Positions 34,663 through 47,200 of a stretch of DNA of 64,000 bases are shown piece after piece. Source of the stretch: Eutrigla gurnardus (lineage: Eukaryota > Chordata > Actinopteri > Perciformes > Triglidae). Position 1 is the first letter of the stretch. Each line of letters starts with the position of its first letter. A program made the position numbers and the translations under genes. The notes below the pieces were generated by a model. That model ran no database searches. It saw only the letters and a list, made by a program, of their open reading frames with translations, and was not told the origin of the DNA. The stretch lies in contig OY741280.1 in the NCBI GenBank assembly GCA_963514095.1, positions 18,198,689-18,262,688 on the forward strand, in the 5' to 3' direction.

Positions 34663-36767
34663 TAGGGATGCAAACAATTAATCGATTATCGATTAATTGT
34701 GGATAAGAAATTATCAACAGGGCTAGCTAGATACCGGTATTCTAGTGCGCTCAGCGATGAGCCAGAAAGCTAATGCTATGCTAGCAAGATTCAAAGTCAA
34801 TAACTTTGCATACGGTTGACAAAGAGTAAAAATAATTTGACAATATGTTTAACAACAAGACCAGCTAGCTAACCAGTCATGTCATTGTCCCCAAATCAAT
34901 AGCAAGATTTTCACAAACAAATGACCGGCCGTGTGAAACGTTACTGTGGCCGCAGCCTGAAGTACAGAGTTGAACAGCCAACGGGATGTGAGATTATTAG
35001 TGCTGTCAATCGATTAAAAAAAATGTACTAATTAATCGCACAATTTGCCGTGATTAATCGCAATTAATCGCTTTCTTTCTTCTTAAGAATAAAGTATGTT
35101 ATAATGGATATTTAAATGTAAAATGATGGAATTTATGTAGAATAAACACAAAGGAAGTATTTAAATTCAAATATTATTGTTAAATAGCTTTTTTTTTTTA
35201 ACTTTAAGCGCAGATTCTCTCATGTGAACTACAGATTTCCAAAGAAACCATCAAGAACATTTCAAAAGGTCCACAATAGAAGATGCAAATATGGAAAAAA
35301 GGAATTATCCTGCTGTGAAGTCAGAATGATAAATCCTTTTCACTCCATAACAATTCGGCTTAGTCCTCCTTTACATTCAGCCCGTTACGGAGACAGACCA
35401 GTCTGTTTACATTGTCAGAGGACAAAGCAGCACACGCCACATCTAGTGTTTCTCATGCAGACAAATTACCGGGATAATTTTTAAAAATCCTCGGCGATCG
35501 CTCACCACAATCCCTCCCCCCCCGCCCCGCTGACGCCGCAGCCTCAGCCAAAATCTTACGCTGAACTCGGTTATAAACTTATGGCTACGGCTTTGCGGCA
35601 CAAGTCGTCATAGGTCATACATCAGCCGCCACGGGAAGTAAACAAAACAGAGCTGCGTTAATTTCGTTAAAAAGATTAACGCGTTACTTTGTCTTTTTGG
35701 TGGAGAGTACAAAGAGGGGGAGATGAGGATAGAGAGAGAGAAAAGGAGAGAGAACAAGATGAAACAGGTAAGAACATCAACAGGTAGTCAAGAAGGCCAT
35801 AATAATAAGCATATTTTTGGCCACAGTAATTGCATTTGCCCATATTTATTTACTCAATCTTTCAAAACTGCTCCGTCCCACTGCACATTGACAGGTTATA
35901 ATGAAGGCCTACATTTGCTGTATTTACCCCAGGAAGTGGCTAACTGGGCTTGTTTGCTTTATGTATTATGTATAATTATAAAGGTTTATAACTACTTCCT
36001 ACAAAACGTTTGTTTGTATGTAAAGAGGGAGAGAGGAGGACGGAAAGAGGGCAAGAGCAGGATGGAGAGAGAGAAAGAGGAAAGACAGATGGTGTAAGAC
36101 CTGGTAGAAGCAGGTGAGAAAAGGGCATTTATTGTTAACCACCTCACTAATTACCTATAAATAGAAAGTACATTATATTTAGTGCTTCTTTAAAGATTAA
36201 GTTCTTTTAAAGATGTTTTTTGACGTATGCATGCTTTTCGACTGAATAACTCATCAATAAGTACGACTGTTTAATTTTGTCAGGCCTTATACATATTAGT
36301 GGTAAAGACCTGAGACGGATAAAAACATTGTTCCACATCATCAGCCTCCTAATTCCTTGTCAGGAGCGGATGTCAGCCGCTTCCTGGGGGCTGAGCCCAC
36401 CCAAAGGTCAGATCCTAGAATCGCCCCTGGTCAAAACCAAAACACCAAGGAAGGCTGAGAAATAGTCACCCACTTATATTAATAATAATAATAGTCATAA
36501 TAAACTAATAGTATAGGCTCAGCAAGAAATTGTAAGAAACTGGTCACCAAATTGATGCATTAAGATGAAATTATTCAAAATATGATTAGCATTTTTCTCT
36601 ATATCATAAGGAAGATAGCATTTGATGTTATGTATACAGTAGATGGAACCTATTCAGAGGGAAATTAAGCTTCTCAGAAGAATTTGCCTCTTATCAATTA
36701 ATCGATCATCGCTCGATAAGATGAAACAACTATCGATTAATGAACTACTCCATAATTTGCATCCCTA
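34663..36767. mobile_element. Non-autonomous hAT-type DNA transposon
   Basis: A 2105-bp element has terminal inverted repeats TAGGGATGCAAA at the left and TTTGCATCCCTA at the right. Exact 8-base target-site duplications, GTTGCCGC, lie at 34655-34662 and 36768-36775; 8-bp duplications are typical of the hAT superfamily. Subterminal regions carry several ATTAATCGAT motifs at both ends. No transposase-like reading frame is present. Inside, near 34999-35690, another repeat begins (TAGTGCTGTCAATCGATTAA, then ATTAATCGC repeats). It ends near TTAACGCGTTAC, and seems to be a nested or composite piece. Two purine-rich GAGAGA tracts follow (about 35700-35765 and 36025-36095). Confidence 0.88.
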
Positions 36768-36775
36768 GTTGCCGC

Positions 36776-38237
36776 CAATGAGATTGAGAGTCGATACGGA
36801 TGTTTAAATATTAACTAAAGGGATTGTGCCCAACAGGGAGGCAAACTTTGATTAACGACTCGTGGAAAAGAAACGGCACGTCCAAACTAAGGTTCATTTG
36901 CAAGTCTTGTGTCACCTAAACACACATGCATAGTGGCAATGAAGGCTCAACACAGTCACTGTTGTGCAAGAGGAGGGGGGTGTCGGGGTGCTATTTTTCA
37001 ATAAGGGAGACAAACGAGTCATGCAGCCTTCCTGACCTCGTATCATTTGATACTGACTGAAACTCTGAGTGACATAACTGGCAAGGTGGCTGGCAAGGAT
37101 ACACTGAGGGTTATGAGAGTCTGTGTTACTGTAAGAAGCCACCGGAGGCGATGTCAGTTTATCTAATTTCTTTTTTATACTTTATTTATCCTGGAAGGTT
37201 GCCAATGCCATGAAGTAAATTTCTTCTTCTGGTCAAGCTGCCGACAATCATTCCATTTAAAACTGACTTCAGAAGGCCATAAAATACATAAATATACAAG
37301 GTATTTCTCGAACAAAGTGAATATACACGTAATGTCAATTCAATTTTTTTATTTGCACTTTTAAACTGCATTTATACATAACTTCCTTCCTTTGCTGCTA
37401 GCCAAAATATAGAGAAATATATAGACATCCTGAATTTAAGTGCCTAATATGAGATAAGTTTCCAAAAAATGCTACATTTCCCATAATGCATAGCTTCTCT
37501 TCAGTAGACTCTCTGTGCCTGTTACTGTATATGCCTGTGTCTTTCAAACTCTCTGCAGTTTGTAACATAGTCTTCCTTTAAAAATGTGTGTAACATTCAA
37601 GGTGAGATAATCCTTGTTTGTCTAATAGATACTATTCTTCAGGTTGCTTCGTACCCCTAATGACACGTAAACTGAGTTTGATGTGTGATATCGGTGAGGT
37701 GCAGCTTTAATCTAGCAACATAAATACATTAATCATGGCCAACACCAAGAAAATAATGTTATAAGAAATTATTTGTTTTCAAATGGAGAAACAAACCATT
37801 AGATTAAACATAAAATAGGTAAAGCATAATACTCAAATACGTTTCTAAAATTAGGCTGTTTTGCAATAAATGTGTTACAAGAAGTTTGACATCATAGAAC
37901 ACTTGCTTATAAAACATTCACAGCCAATAAAGAAATGGCTCTTCTATTGAGTAAAGTGGTCAAACTAGCTGGTCTGGGTTCAGAGTGGGAGGAGACGGAC
38001 AAGCATCAGAATGGGCTGAGCTTCACCTGCTGTAAAGAGCTGTACCCTCAGCAGAGAGGAGAGAGCCAAGAGGGGCCCACAAAGATGTGGACATAAGTGA
38101 TAACGAGGTGAATGTGACCTGAGAGGGGAAGGAAGAGACACGGGGGAATGAAAGCGGAGGTTGACCTGAGCACTTGAGTCAACGAGTCCAAATAACTTCT
38201 GCAGAAACAGTTTGTGGAGTGATTTACCCCCAAAAAC
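36776..38237 (+). other. Upstream region of slc9a3 exon 1a
   Basis: I see no coding exon here. TATAAAA at 37908-37914, about 330 bases before the exon 1a start codon, is the best candidate core promoter for that transcript. Confidence 0.4.
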
Positions 38238-41200
38238 ATGGCGACTACTTGGCGATTTGCTCTTTTTCTCTGCATGTTGCTGATGGTGTCCAGAAGTCCG
38301 AGTCTGGCCAGTGATGACGCAGGACACGACCCCGACACCACGGGACACGACACTAACGCAAACTCCAGCACCGGGCACGGGACGGACTCAGGGCACGGGA
38401 CGGACTCGGGGCACGGGACGGACTCGGGCCACGGGACAGACTCGGGCCACGGGACGGACTCGGGCCACGGGACGGACTCGGGCCACGGGACGGACTCGGG
38501 GCACGGCGGTGAACATGATGTCGGTGGTCATAGAGCGGCACCCATCACCACTCTACCTATTGTTAGCTGGAAGTGGCACCATGTCACCACCCCGTACCTG
38601 GTGGCCCTGTGGATCCTGGTCAGCTGGCTCTGCAAAATTGGTGAGTAAATATGAATCAGAGGTACTTATATTAAGTTGTGATTAGTCATCGAGTGGAGAG
38701 TTTACATTTCCACTCACTCCAAGGTTTAGGGAGTACTACCAGGTCTGTAAAATATCTATCAGCTCATGGTACTGTCAGGCAGTTTTCATAGAAACTCTCA
38801 TCTTATAAGTTTCCCTAATATGTCTGTGTTTCAAATTAAAATGCTTCGATTGGACTTTCACTTCTGCAATAATGAATTGGACTTACATGGGGGCCTAAAA
38901 GAGAGCTTGACCTCTGTTAAATGTCCCATCAGATGAACCCGAAGTCCTCGGACGGTCATTAGCATTTCATGTATACACAACAGACGCAATGGGTTGCGCC
39001 AATGTGGACAATGTAAATGAATGAGCCTAAAAGAGAGGTACGTGTGTGCGCATTTGTTTGTGTACGCGGCCGACCGCATAAATATGGGAGTGCGGTTGTC
39101 TGTATAGGATGCAGGAAATGACCGATGTTGATGACCAAACAATGAAATAAGACACAAATTGCTGACTAATTGTTAAGTATTTACAGTAGATGGGTCTTTG
39201 GCAGCTGAAGTGTTTCTCGACACTGCCTTTGGCTGAAATTGTTAGTTGTGTTTATGTATTGACAGTCACTCGAAAGAGAGATTTTTAGTAACAACAAAGA
39301 ATATGATATATATATATATATAATATAAACACATTTGTGTTTTGAGTTTTTGTGGGAAAAAGTGCTTCCAAACGTTACAAGTTAGAGAGGTTAGATACTT
39401 ACAAATGTAATGAATATAGTTTTGTTTGAATCTAAAGAGAAACTGATTTGCAAGCACAAGTTTTTAACAATTGTCTTCAATTAAAAAGATTGCAAAAGGC
39501 ATCAGTCATCCCCACAGTTCCTTAAAGAGATTTTTGAGTTCACACTTGCAAAGGCTGCGTAGAAGGCAAACATTTGCACGGAGATTAGTGGACATCTCTG
39601 AAATGTTCCCACTAAGTCCACTAGTTCATATACGGATTAAACGTCCATGGCTGGAGAGATGATAGGACTCATAAATGATTGTTCTGCAGTGGGAAACCAC
39701 GAGCACACACTTAACTTTACGCATGCTTAGAAATGTAACAGATGTTGTCGTTGGTTCGACACTTATCTGTCAAGGAACTGAACATATTTTCTCTCATAAA
39801 GTAATCTTGCATTAACTCAAACAAAGCGTGCACGCTATAAATGTTGACTTTATAATTACTCATCGTAGTTCAAAGGGCAGACAATTGATCAAAGCTGCTT
39901 AAAGTGTCGCTTCCTCTTTGCAGGTTTTCACTGCTCACTTTCTTTCATCGTCCTCACTGGAGTCACGTCTCCGTGCTTTGTGGAGGACGGTGGACAATAA
40001 ATGCAGGTTTATGCATCTTTCACTGGTTGGAAACATTTCTGTGCAATCAAAATGGAATTATTCCAAATATCAGCAGTTTTATTTGTTTCTAAATTTTCAA
40101 ACACTCATTCACTACTCCCTATGCATTATACAGGGGGTTCTAGTTAGAGGACTATGAAGAGGTCTATGAAGAGGACTATATAGAGGACTATATAGAGGTC
40201 TAGAAGACTATATAGTGAGCTCATCGGCAAAATGAAAAAACACTTTAGCACACTACTCGGGTCATTTTTTCTACACCTTTAATTACGTCACTGAATATTA
40301 TGAGCTAATTTGTAGCGTATATGACTAGAACTTTTATTGTGAAAGGTAAGAATGAAAGGAACTGTATATATCCTGTCATCAATGAGGAGGCAATACGTGC
40401 ATTTTTTTTCCAAATGATTATGCAAAGTACTTTGTGACAGTTTGTGTTGTGCTGCTCTACTCACAATCAATATATCAAACACAATGCATGATGGTATATG
40501 ATGATCGGTTAGTGATCGTCACTACTTTTCAAGATGAATTCTGGGACACTGAGTCAACTATAACAGGTATAGTCATTCTCACTAAACATTGGGACAACAG
40601 TGAGTTATTTTGGACACAGCCTCAGTGTCTTTGACCTTTTCCCTCCCTCCTCATGAGGTTGATAATGTTGTAATTTGAGTGTATTTAACTGTTTTACTCA
40701 TTTCACATTCCTCAAGCTTTTAAGCATCAGGTGAAATATAAAACATGACAGCACAATGTTGTTTTTGATGGGTCACAAATGACACATTTAATTGAGCGAA
40801 ACGTCCTCCCTGTCTGAAAATAACCTCTACACGACCTCTTCTTCCACCGTGACGTTAGCCGACGTCTCTTCGTGGCGGCTGAAAGTGTTGCCACTTGAGA
40901 ATGATTGAAAGTTTAAGTTAAAGCCCAGCTACTGTTCAGCAAGATGTATTAGGTCATTAGTTAATAAGGCTAACAGGGGACTTCATGCTCGACTGTGCAG
41001 CTAAAAGTTCTCCTACGGATGATTTACAGCATTTAGAGCACAGTAGAGACCAGTGGAGTACTTTTACTCAAGCAATGTACTTAAGTACTTTTCAGTATTT
41101 CCATTTCATGCAACTTTATACTTTTACTCCACTAAATATCATATTGTGTACTCTACACTATTGTATAGTTTCTATTTAGATAAAGTGTTTTCATCCCCTT

Positions 41201-44200
41201 CATGTCCACCGCTGTCAGAAACCAACACTAAACTCTTGTTTCCTGGTCCTCAAATGATGTGATAATATCATTTTATAATATAAATATATGTCCATATGAG
41301 CCACCTCGGATATCTCTCAGGAGAGACATGCTGGTTCACACCCGAGCCTGAGCGAGAGCTTTCATATCAGATCTTATCAATGAGGCTATTGTCCCTTGTG
41401 TTGCTCAAACAAGATGGGACACCTGGACAACAAAAATGACTAACAATGTCTTAGTAAACCGACTTCCCCACCCTGTGTGTGGCGCTCCACCCCGAGCCCA
41501 CTGATTTATACATCTTTATGATGTAATGACTCACAAATGTACACTTTCATTTTGTAAAAAAGGCTCGGTGGGCACTGTAGTGTTTCAGCAAACGTTACTC
41601 AAGCAGCAGTAAATATAACTATTTTCAGACGCAGATTAGTACACATTTGGTGCTTTTAGTTCATGTATATACTGCACCGGGACAGTGGAGCTCTTGGACT
41701 TATCCTTTAAAAAATCAGTAAATAAAATGAATGTTCAGATCAGGCCTATTAAGTGAATCATGGGCCCATTATATCATAGTAGAAGTTTATTTGGGGACTG
41801 ATAGAGGACAGCTTTCTCATCTCCCCTCGCGTCATGCAGATGGGAGTCTCTCACCAGGATTGATTAACGCCAGCGTGAATCATTACTCACCACGACGCTG
41901 TGACACCAAAACCTGTGGAAATGTTCCTTAACGCACTCTGGTAGCCTTTCACCATCGGACGACCTCTGCTCCATCACTTTACTCCCTCACTGCCAGACAC
42001 ACACACACACAGGACAACGTAGAGTCCATGTGGTCAGAGACCGGAAACACAAACAAAGTAAAGGCCGGTGAATGTTTCAAACGTGACTGAATAACTTCCT
42101 TGGACATCCGTTGCTCCTAAACACACACACACACACACAAACTTGGTCCTAGAGGAGATATATAAAAGGCTGAGTCCAGGGTTCTGCACACTTCTGTAGA
42201 AAGGTGCAGCAGTAGAGGGAAAGAGGAGTTAAAAGATAGTAAGCAAACGTAAAAAACCAGTGAGTAAGACCGAGGACGCACAGGCGCAGCAATAAAAAGG
42301 CGGGATAATCGGCGTGACACATTGTCCGACACATCACTCTGAGCTTGGTACGGACGGTTCACCTCCTTGGCCTCTCGGATACAGGACTTTTTTTTTTGAT
42401 AATGCAGCGTTGGCTGTTGGGGTCAGTTCTACTGATCTGCCTCATCTCAGGGGTCACGGGGGTGAACGGGGACGCTGCGGGAACGCATGGAGGCTCCCAT
42501 CCGAAGCCGGAGTCCCATTCCAACGGGAGTGGAACCGAACACGGCTCCAGCATCGTCACAGGGATACCCGTCGTGACCTATAAGTGGCACCATGTGGAGT
42601 CTCCTTATCTCATTGTATTATGGATATTGGTGGCTGGTTTGGGTAAATTAGGTATGTAACAAAAATGTGTTTTTTTTATATATTTATAACCATATTTATA
42701 ACCAGTTACTACTGGTTTCTCATCTCATATCACCATCTAATGAGTTGGGAGAAGCGGTTAAGAGGCTGTTAGAGTTGTGTCATGCAGATTCCTGTCAAAC
42801 AAGATCACGTTGAGCTGTTTTAAATACACCCAATGTTAAATAAATACGCCTGTCACAACCACTGGGAGACGCTTGAGACTCTGATGTGAGAATATGCTTT
42901 CATTATTTGTAAATCATTCTTAAATTTAAAAATAAAAAAAAATGTTTTATAAATGGAGGGAAGATATTTTTGAAAAAGTTTAAAATTAAGAGTTTCTTTT
43001 TGACGTTGATTGATTAAGCATCCATTCAATTTAAACATCCCCTCAGCTGATTTACTTGCATTTATTTTACTTTATTTTATGCTCATACAGGACCCAATCA
43101 TTAATAATAATAAGATAAATTAGAGAAAATAAAAAATTGTACAAAGATATCTAATATTGTAACAAACAACAGTGTGATTTCCTGCAGCAGTGAACAGCCT
43201 GTTATCTACGTGGCATGTCGTTCGCCAGAGCAAGAGTTTCTTCTCTTTTTTTATGCATGTTTGTACTGTACTGGAAATTCAATGGATTATCAAGACCTTT
43301 ATAGCCACCTCGCTGTTTTAATATTTGATCTGAATGAATACCATAAATCTTGAGGGCTGAAAGAAGTGAAAAAGACCACATTTAGACTTTATCCTCTACT
43401 TGCTCTCTTATCTGCACAAACGCAAACACAGAATTGAAATAAAAACAGACCTTCATCCAAAGTTTTCTTCATTTAATCTTCAACTATTCTTTTTATTAAT
43501 TAACATTTTGAAATGGGTTTATTCTAGTGGTTCAGTGGGTTTGATGATTAAATAAACCCAAGCAGCACTTTATCAGGCCATTAAGTCAAGTAACCTTAAG
43601 CAGAAGTCTGTCTTTAGTTACGCAGAGAGATTTATAAACCTTCATACGCGCCACCATCCTGGTTAATCATACGCCGCGGACAAAAAGTGGCACTTTTCTC
43701 AGTCGAGTGCAACAGTTGATCATTTGCCAGTTTTGCAACCTGACAAAGGTTTTTGTTTTACGTGTCGCTGTGATGCAATGAGTTAGACCCGACCGAGACC
43801 AAACATTTGATACAGGCACCTGAGAATAAGTTGGTTATGATGAAGAAACCTCAGAATACACCATTTGTTCTGGATTCATTTCAAGAAAAAATCTCTCTCC
43901 TCTTCTCTCAGTCATCGAGGCCAACCACCATGTGACCAATGTGATCCCAGAGAGCGCCTTGCTCATCTGCTTCGGCTTCATCCTGGGGGGGATCATCTGG
44001 GGTGCGGACAAGGTGCAGACCTTCACGCTGACCCCGACGGTGTTCTTCTTCTACCTCTTGCCTCAAATCATCCTGGACGCGGGCTACTCCATGCCCAACA
44101 AGCTCTTCTTCAGCAACATGGGGGCCATCCTGGTCTACGCCGTCATTGGGACCTGCTGGAACGCCGCCACCTTGGGGCTGTCGCTGTGGGGGTGTCACAA

Positions 44201-47200
44201 GGGGGGAGCCATGGGTAAGAGACTTCCACTTCAGCAGGCGGCCAGCTACTTAAAATGTGGGATGTTCAGATTAAGGGACCTCAAACGCTTTAAGTCCCAT
44301 TCGCACTTTGAGTATGAATGTTTATTTCTAAAAGGGGTGTAAGAAATGAAGGGGGTATTCAGAGTGAAAATATAAACTAAATATGTAACTGTCCTCTACA
44401 ACAGGAAGTAAGTTATTGTACTTTGGCCCATGACTCGGACCATTTATTGGCAGAAATGGAATTTAATGTCCGTGACTATATTTTCCTTAGCCTATAATCA
44501 CCTGAAACTAAGAATTGTTCAACTCAGAATGAGCCGTTTATATCTACATAGGGAGCCTTTTGCTTTTTTTACATAACCTGAAGGCCATGGTTGTAGACAC
44601 GCTTGGAAAGGGAGGGGTTAGTGGAGGGGTAATGCGCAAGCCTTTTCTCTTACTTCCGCGGATGTGAAATTAAATCATCAGCACACTGCAGTATCTGCTG
44701 AATCAGCGTTAATGACTGATTATCTGGCATTGTGTTTTCCTTTGCTGTGACAAAGTGGGCGGATCGAGCATTTAAGTCGTTCAGTTTTCCTACGATAGTG
44801 GCATGCTAGTCAATTAGCCATCTTGCTAATTATCGGTGACAAAAGCTGGCTCCGTATACCGTATGTCACCCGGCTCCAGATCAGCCAATGGCAAAATTCA
44901 ATTGCAATAGGTGGGTTTCAGCCAGTAGATGGCAGTCATCCTGGTCATCACACAATATGTAGAATGTCACCTGAATCCATGAACAACATGACTCAGCATC
45001 CAGATACGTTTGCTTTCAGCTGAAAACAGATGAAGTTCCTCTTTAAATAAAAGCCAGAGTTGGTGTTTAATCCCCTGCTCTGTGTGTGCGGTGCTGCAGG
45101 TGACCTGGACATCGGCCTGCTGCAGTATCTCCTCTTCGGTAGTCTGATCGCCGCCGTGGACCCCGTAGCCGTCATCGCGGTGTTTGAGCAAGTCCACGTC
45201 AACGAGGTCCTCTTCATCATGGTGTTTGGAGAGTCGCTGCTCAACGACGGCGTGACAGTGGTTCGTACGCTGCGTTTGTTCTTGACGTTACTTGAGAAGC
45301 AGAACAGTTTGCCCGAGACATCCGTCATTGGAAGGAACACTTCCAATGACGTTAAGTGTTAAGTATGCAAACACTGTGCTCTTCAAAGTGAGGACTGAGG
45401 TCTCGTCACCTCGCCTGAACTTTATTCCTCACTGCTCAATCAAACTGCTCTTTGAGGAGGTTTATGAAATGAGAAATATTCCTTGTATTCGTTATGACTC
45501 ATTAAATTCCACTCTATTCGTTGGCGAGCGATGAAAGGAAAATGTCCACATCTTTCTAATGACTCTGGCCTCTCGAGAGCTTATTGAAAAGAGCATTGCA
45601 CTGTTGAATGTCACTGCTTCAGTTTTGGGGATTTTAATGTGGTCATCGTCAAAAGCTGAATGAGCATCCGCACTTTAGTTGCAGGTGACCTGTCGTCTCT
45701 AAAATAGATAGACAGACAAGACGGTGTTTTGACCTCAAGAGAGCTTTCTCCCCTGTGTGTGGATGAACGAGCGTATACACACCTTTATTTATGTGACCAG
45801 TATTAACCTGTGAGGACAAATAATCATTGATATTCATGTGAGGATAATATGCCCGATTATTTAACTGCTAGGAGTGAAATAAACATGTTTTCTGGAATAT
45901 GTGGAGGTCGATTAAAGAAGATATCGTACATAAGATGTCGATCAGTTCCATGATTATTATACCTCACTCTTCTCTTAGGTGCTCTTCAATGTTTTTGATG
46001 CCTTCGTGTCGCTGGGAGGAGCTAAAATAGACGCTGTGGAGATCATTAAGGGAATAAGTAAGGGGCGACATTTATTTACACGTTAACCTGGACCTGGTTC
46101 AGATTCTACACATTTATACACACGTCCTCTCTCTTCTCCAGTCTCCTTCTTCGTGGTAGCGTTCGGTGGGTCCCTCATGGGCTTTGTGTTCGGCCTGCTG
46201 ATCTCCCTTGTGACCAGATGCACTAAAAACATCCAGATCATTGAGCCAGGCTTCGTCTTCGTCCTGGGATACCTCGCCTACCTGACAGCTGAGATGCTCT
46301 CGCTGTCGGCCATCCTCTCGTGAGTAATCCGGGGAAAACAGCACATTTGTTTTAATGTGTCCATTTTTATTAGATGTGTAGAGCCATTAACATGTTTTGT
46401 TTTTATTTATAAAATGTGTTTATTCCTCTGGTTTTTGTTCTGCAGGATCGTCTTCTGTGGCATGTGCTGCCAGAAGTACATCAATGCAAACATGGACGAG
46501 AGGTCCGTCACCACAGTCAGATACGTCATGAAGGTTTTAGCCAACGGATCGGAAACCATCATCTTCGTGTTCCTCGGCATCTCGGCCATCGATAAGACGA
46601 TCTGGGTGTGGAACACGGGCTTCATCCTCCTCACGCTCCTCTTCGTCATTGTGTACAGATTCATCGGTGAGATTTGTCGTCCTGCGCTGTCTATGCTTTG
46701 AGTGCAAACGCTGTGTAGTGTCAGGGGTCACCAAACAGGCTGCGTTTGTGTGCACGTGTCCCACAGGGGTCTTTTTCCTCACCTGGGTCCTGAACAAGTT
46801 CAGGCTGGTCCCCGTGGAGTTTATAGATCAGGTGATTATGAGCTACGGTGGCCTGCGAGGGGCCGTGGCGTACGGCCTGGCTACCATGCTGGATGGGAAC
46901 AAGATAAAGGAGAAGAATCTCATGGTCTGCACGACTCTCATCGTCGTCTACTTCACTGTCATTTTTCAGGTGACCACTTAATTTGATTGCTTTTATGTCA
47001 TTTCTTACACAAAACACACAACAGCTTTCTTATGTGTCTCTTTCTGTTGCAGGGAATCACGATGAAACCTCTGGTCAACTGGCTGAAAGTAAAAAGAGCT
47101 GCAGTGACGGAGCTCACGCTCGTAGAAAAGTTACAGAACAGGGTAAAGCTCAAAATTAAACATAGACATTTGTTTTCTCTCTTATTATTCCTTAGCATTG

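Noticed and set aside
35224..36097. Open frames inside the hAT element as a possible transposase
   Set aside because: They are short, low in complexity and show no hAT dimerisation or DDE-type features.
38373..38498. Regular short repeats as a CRISPR-like array
   Set aside because: The units are contiguous 18-bp coding repeats without spacers, in a vertebrate gene.
38353..38541. Minus-strand Pro-Ser-Arg repeat frame opposite slc9a3 exon 1a
   Set aside because: It is the antisense shadow of the GHGTDS coding repeat.
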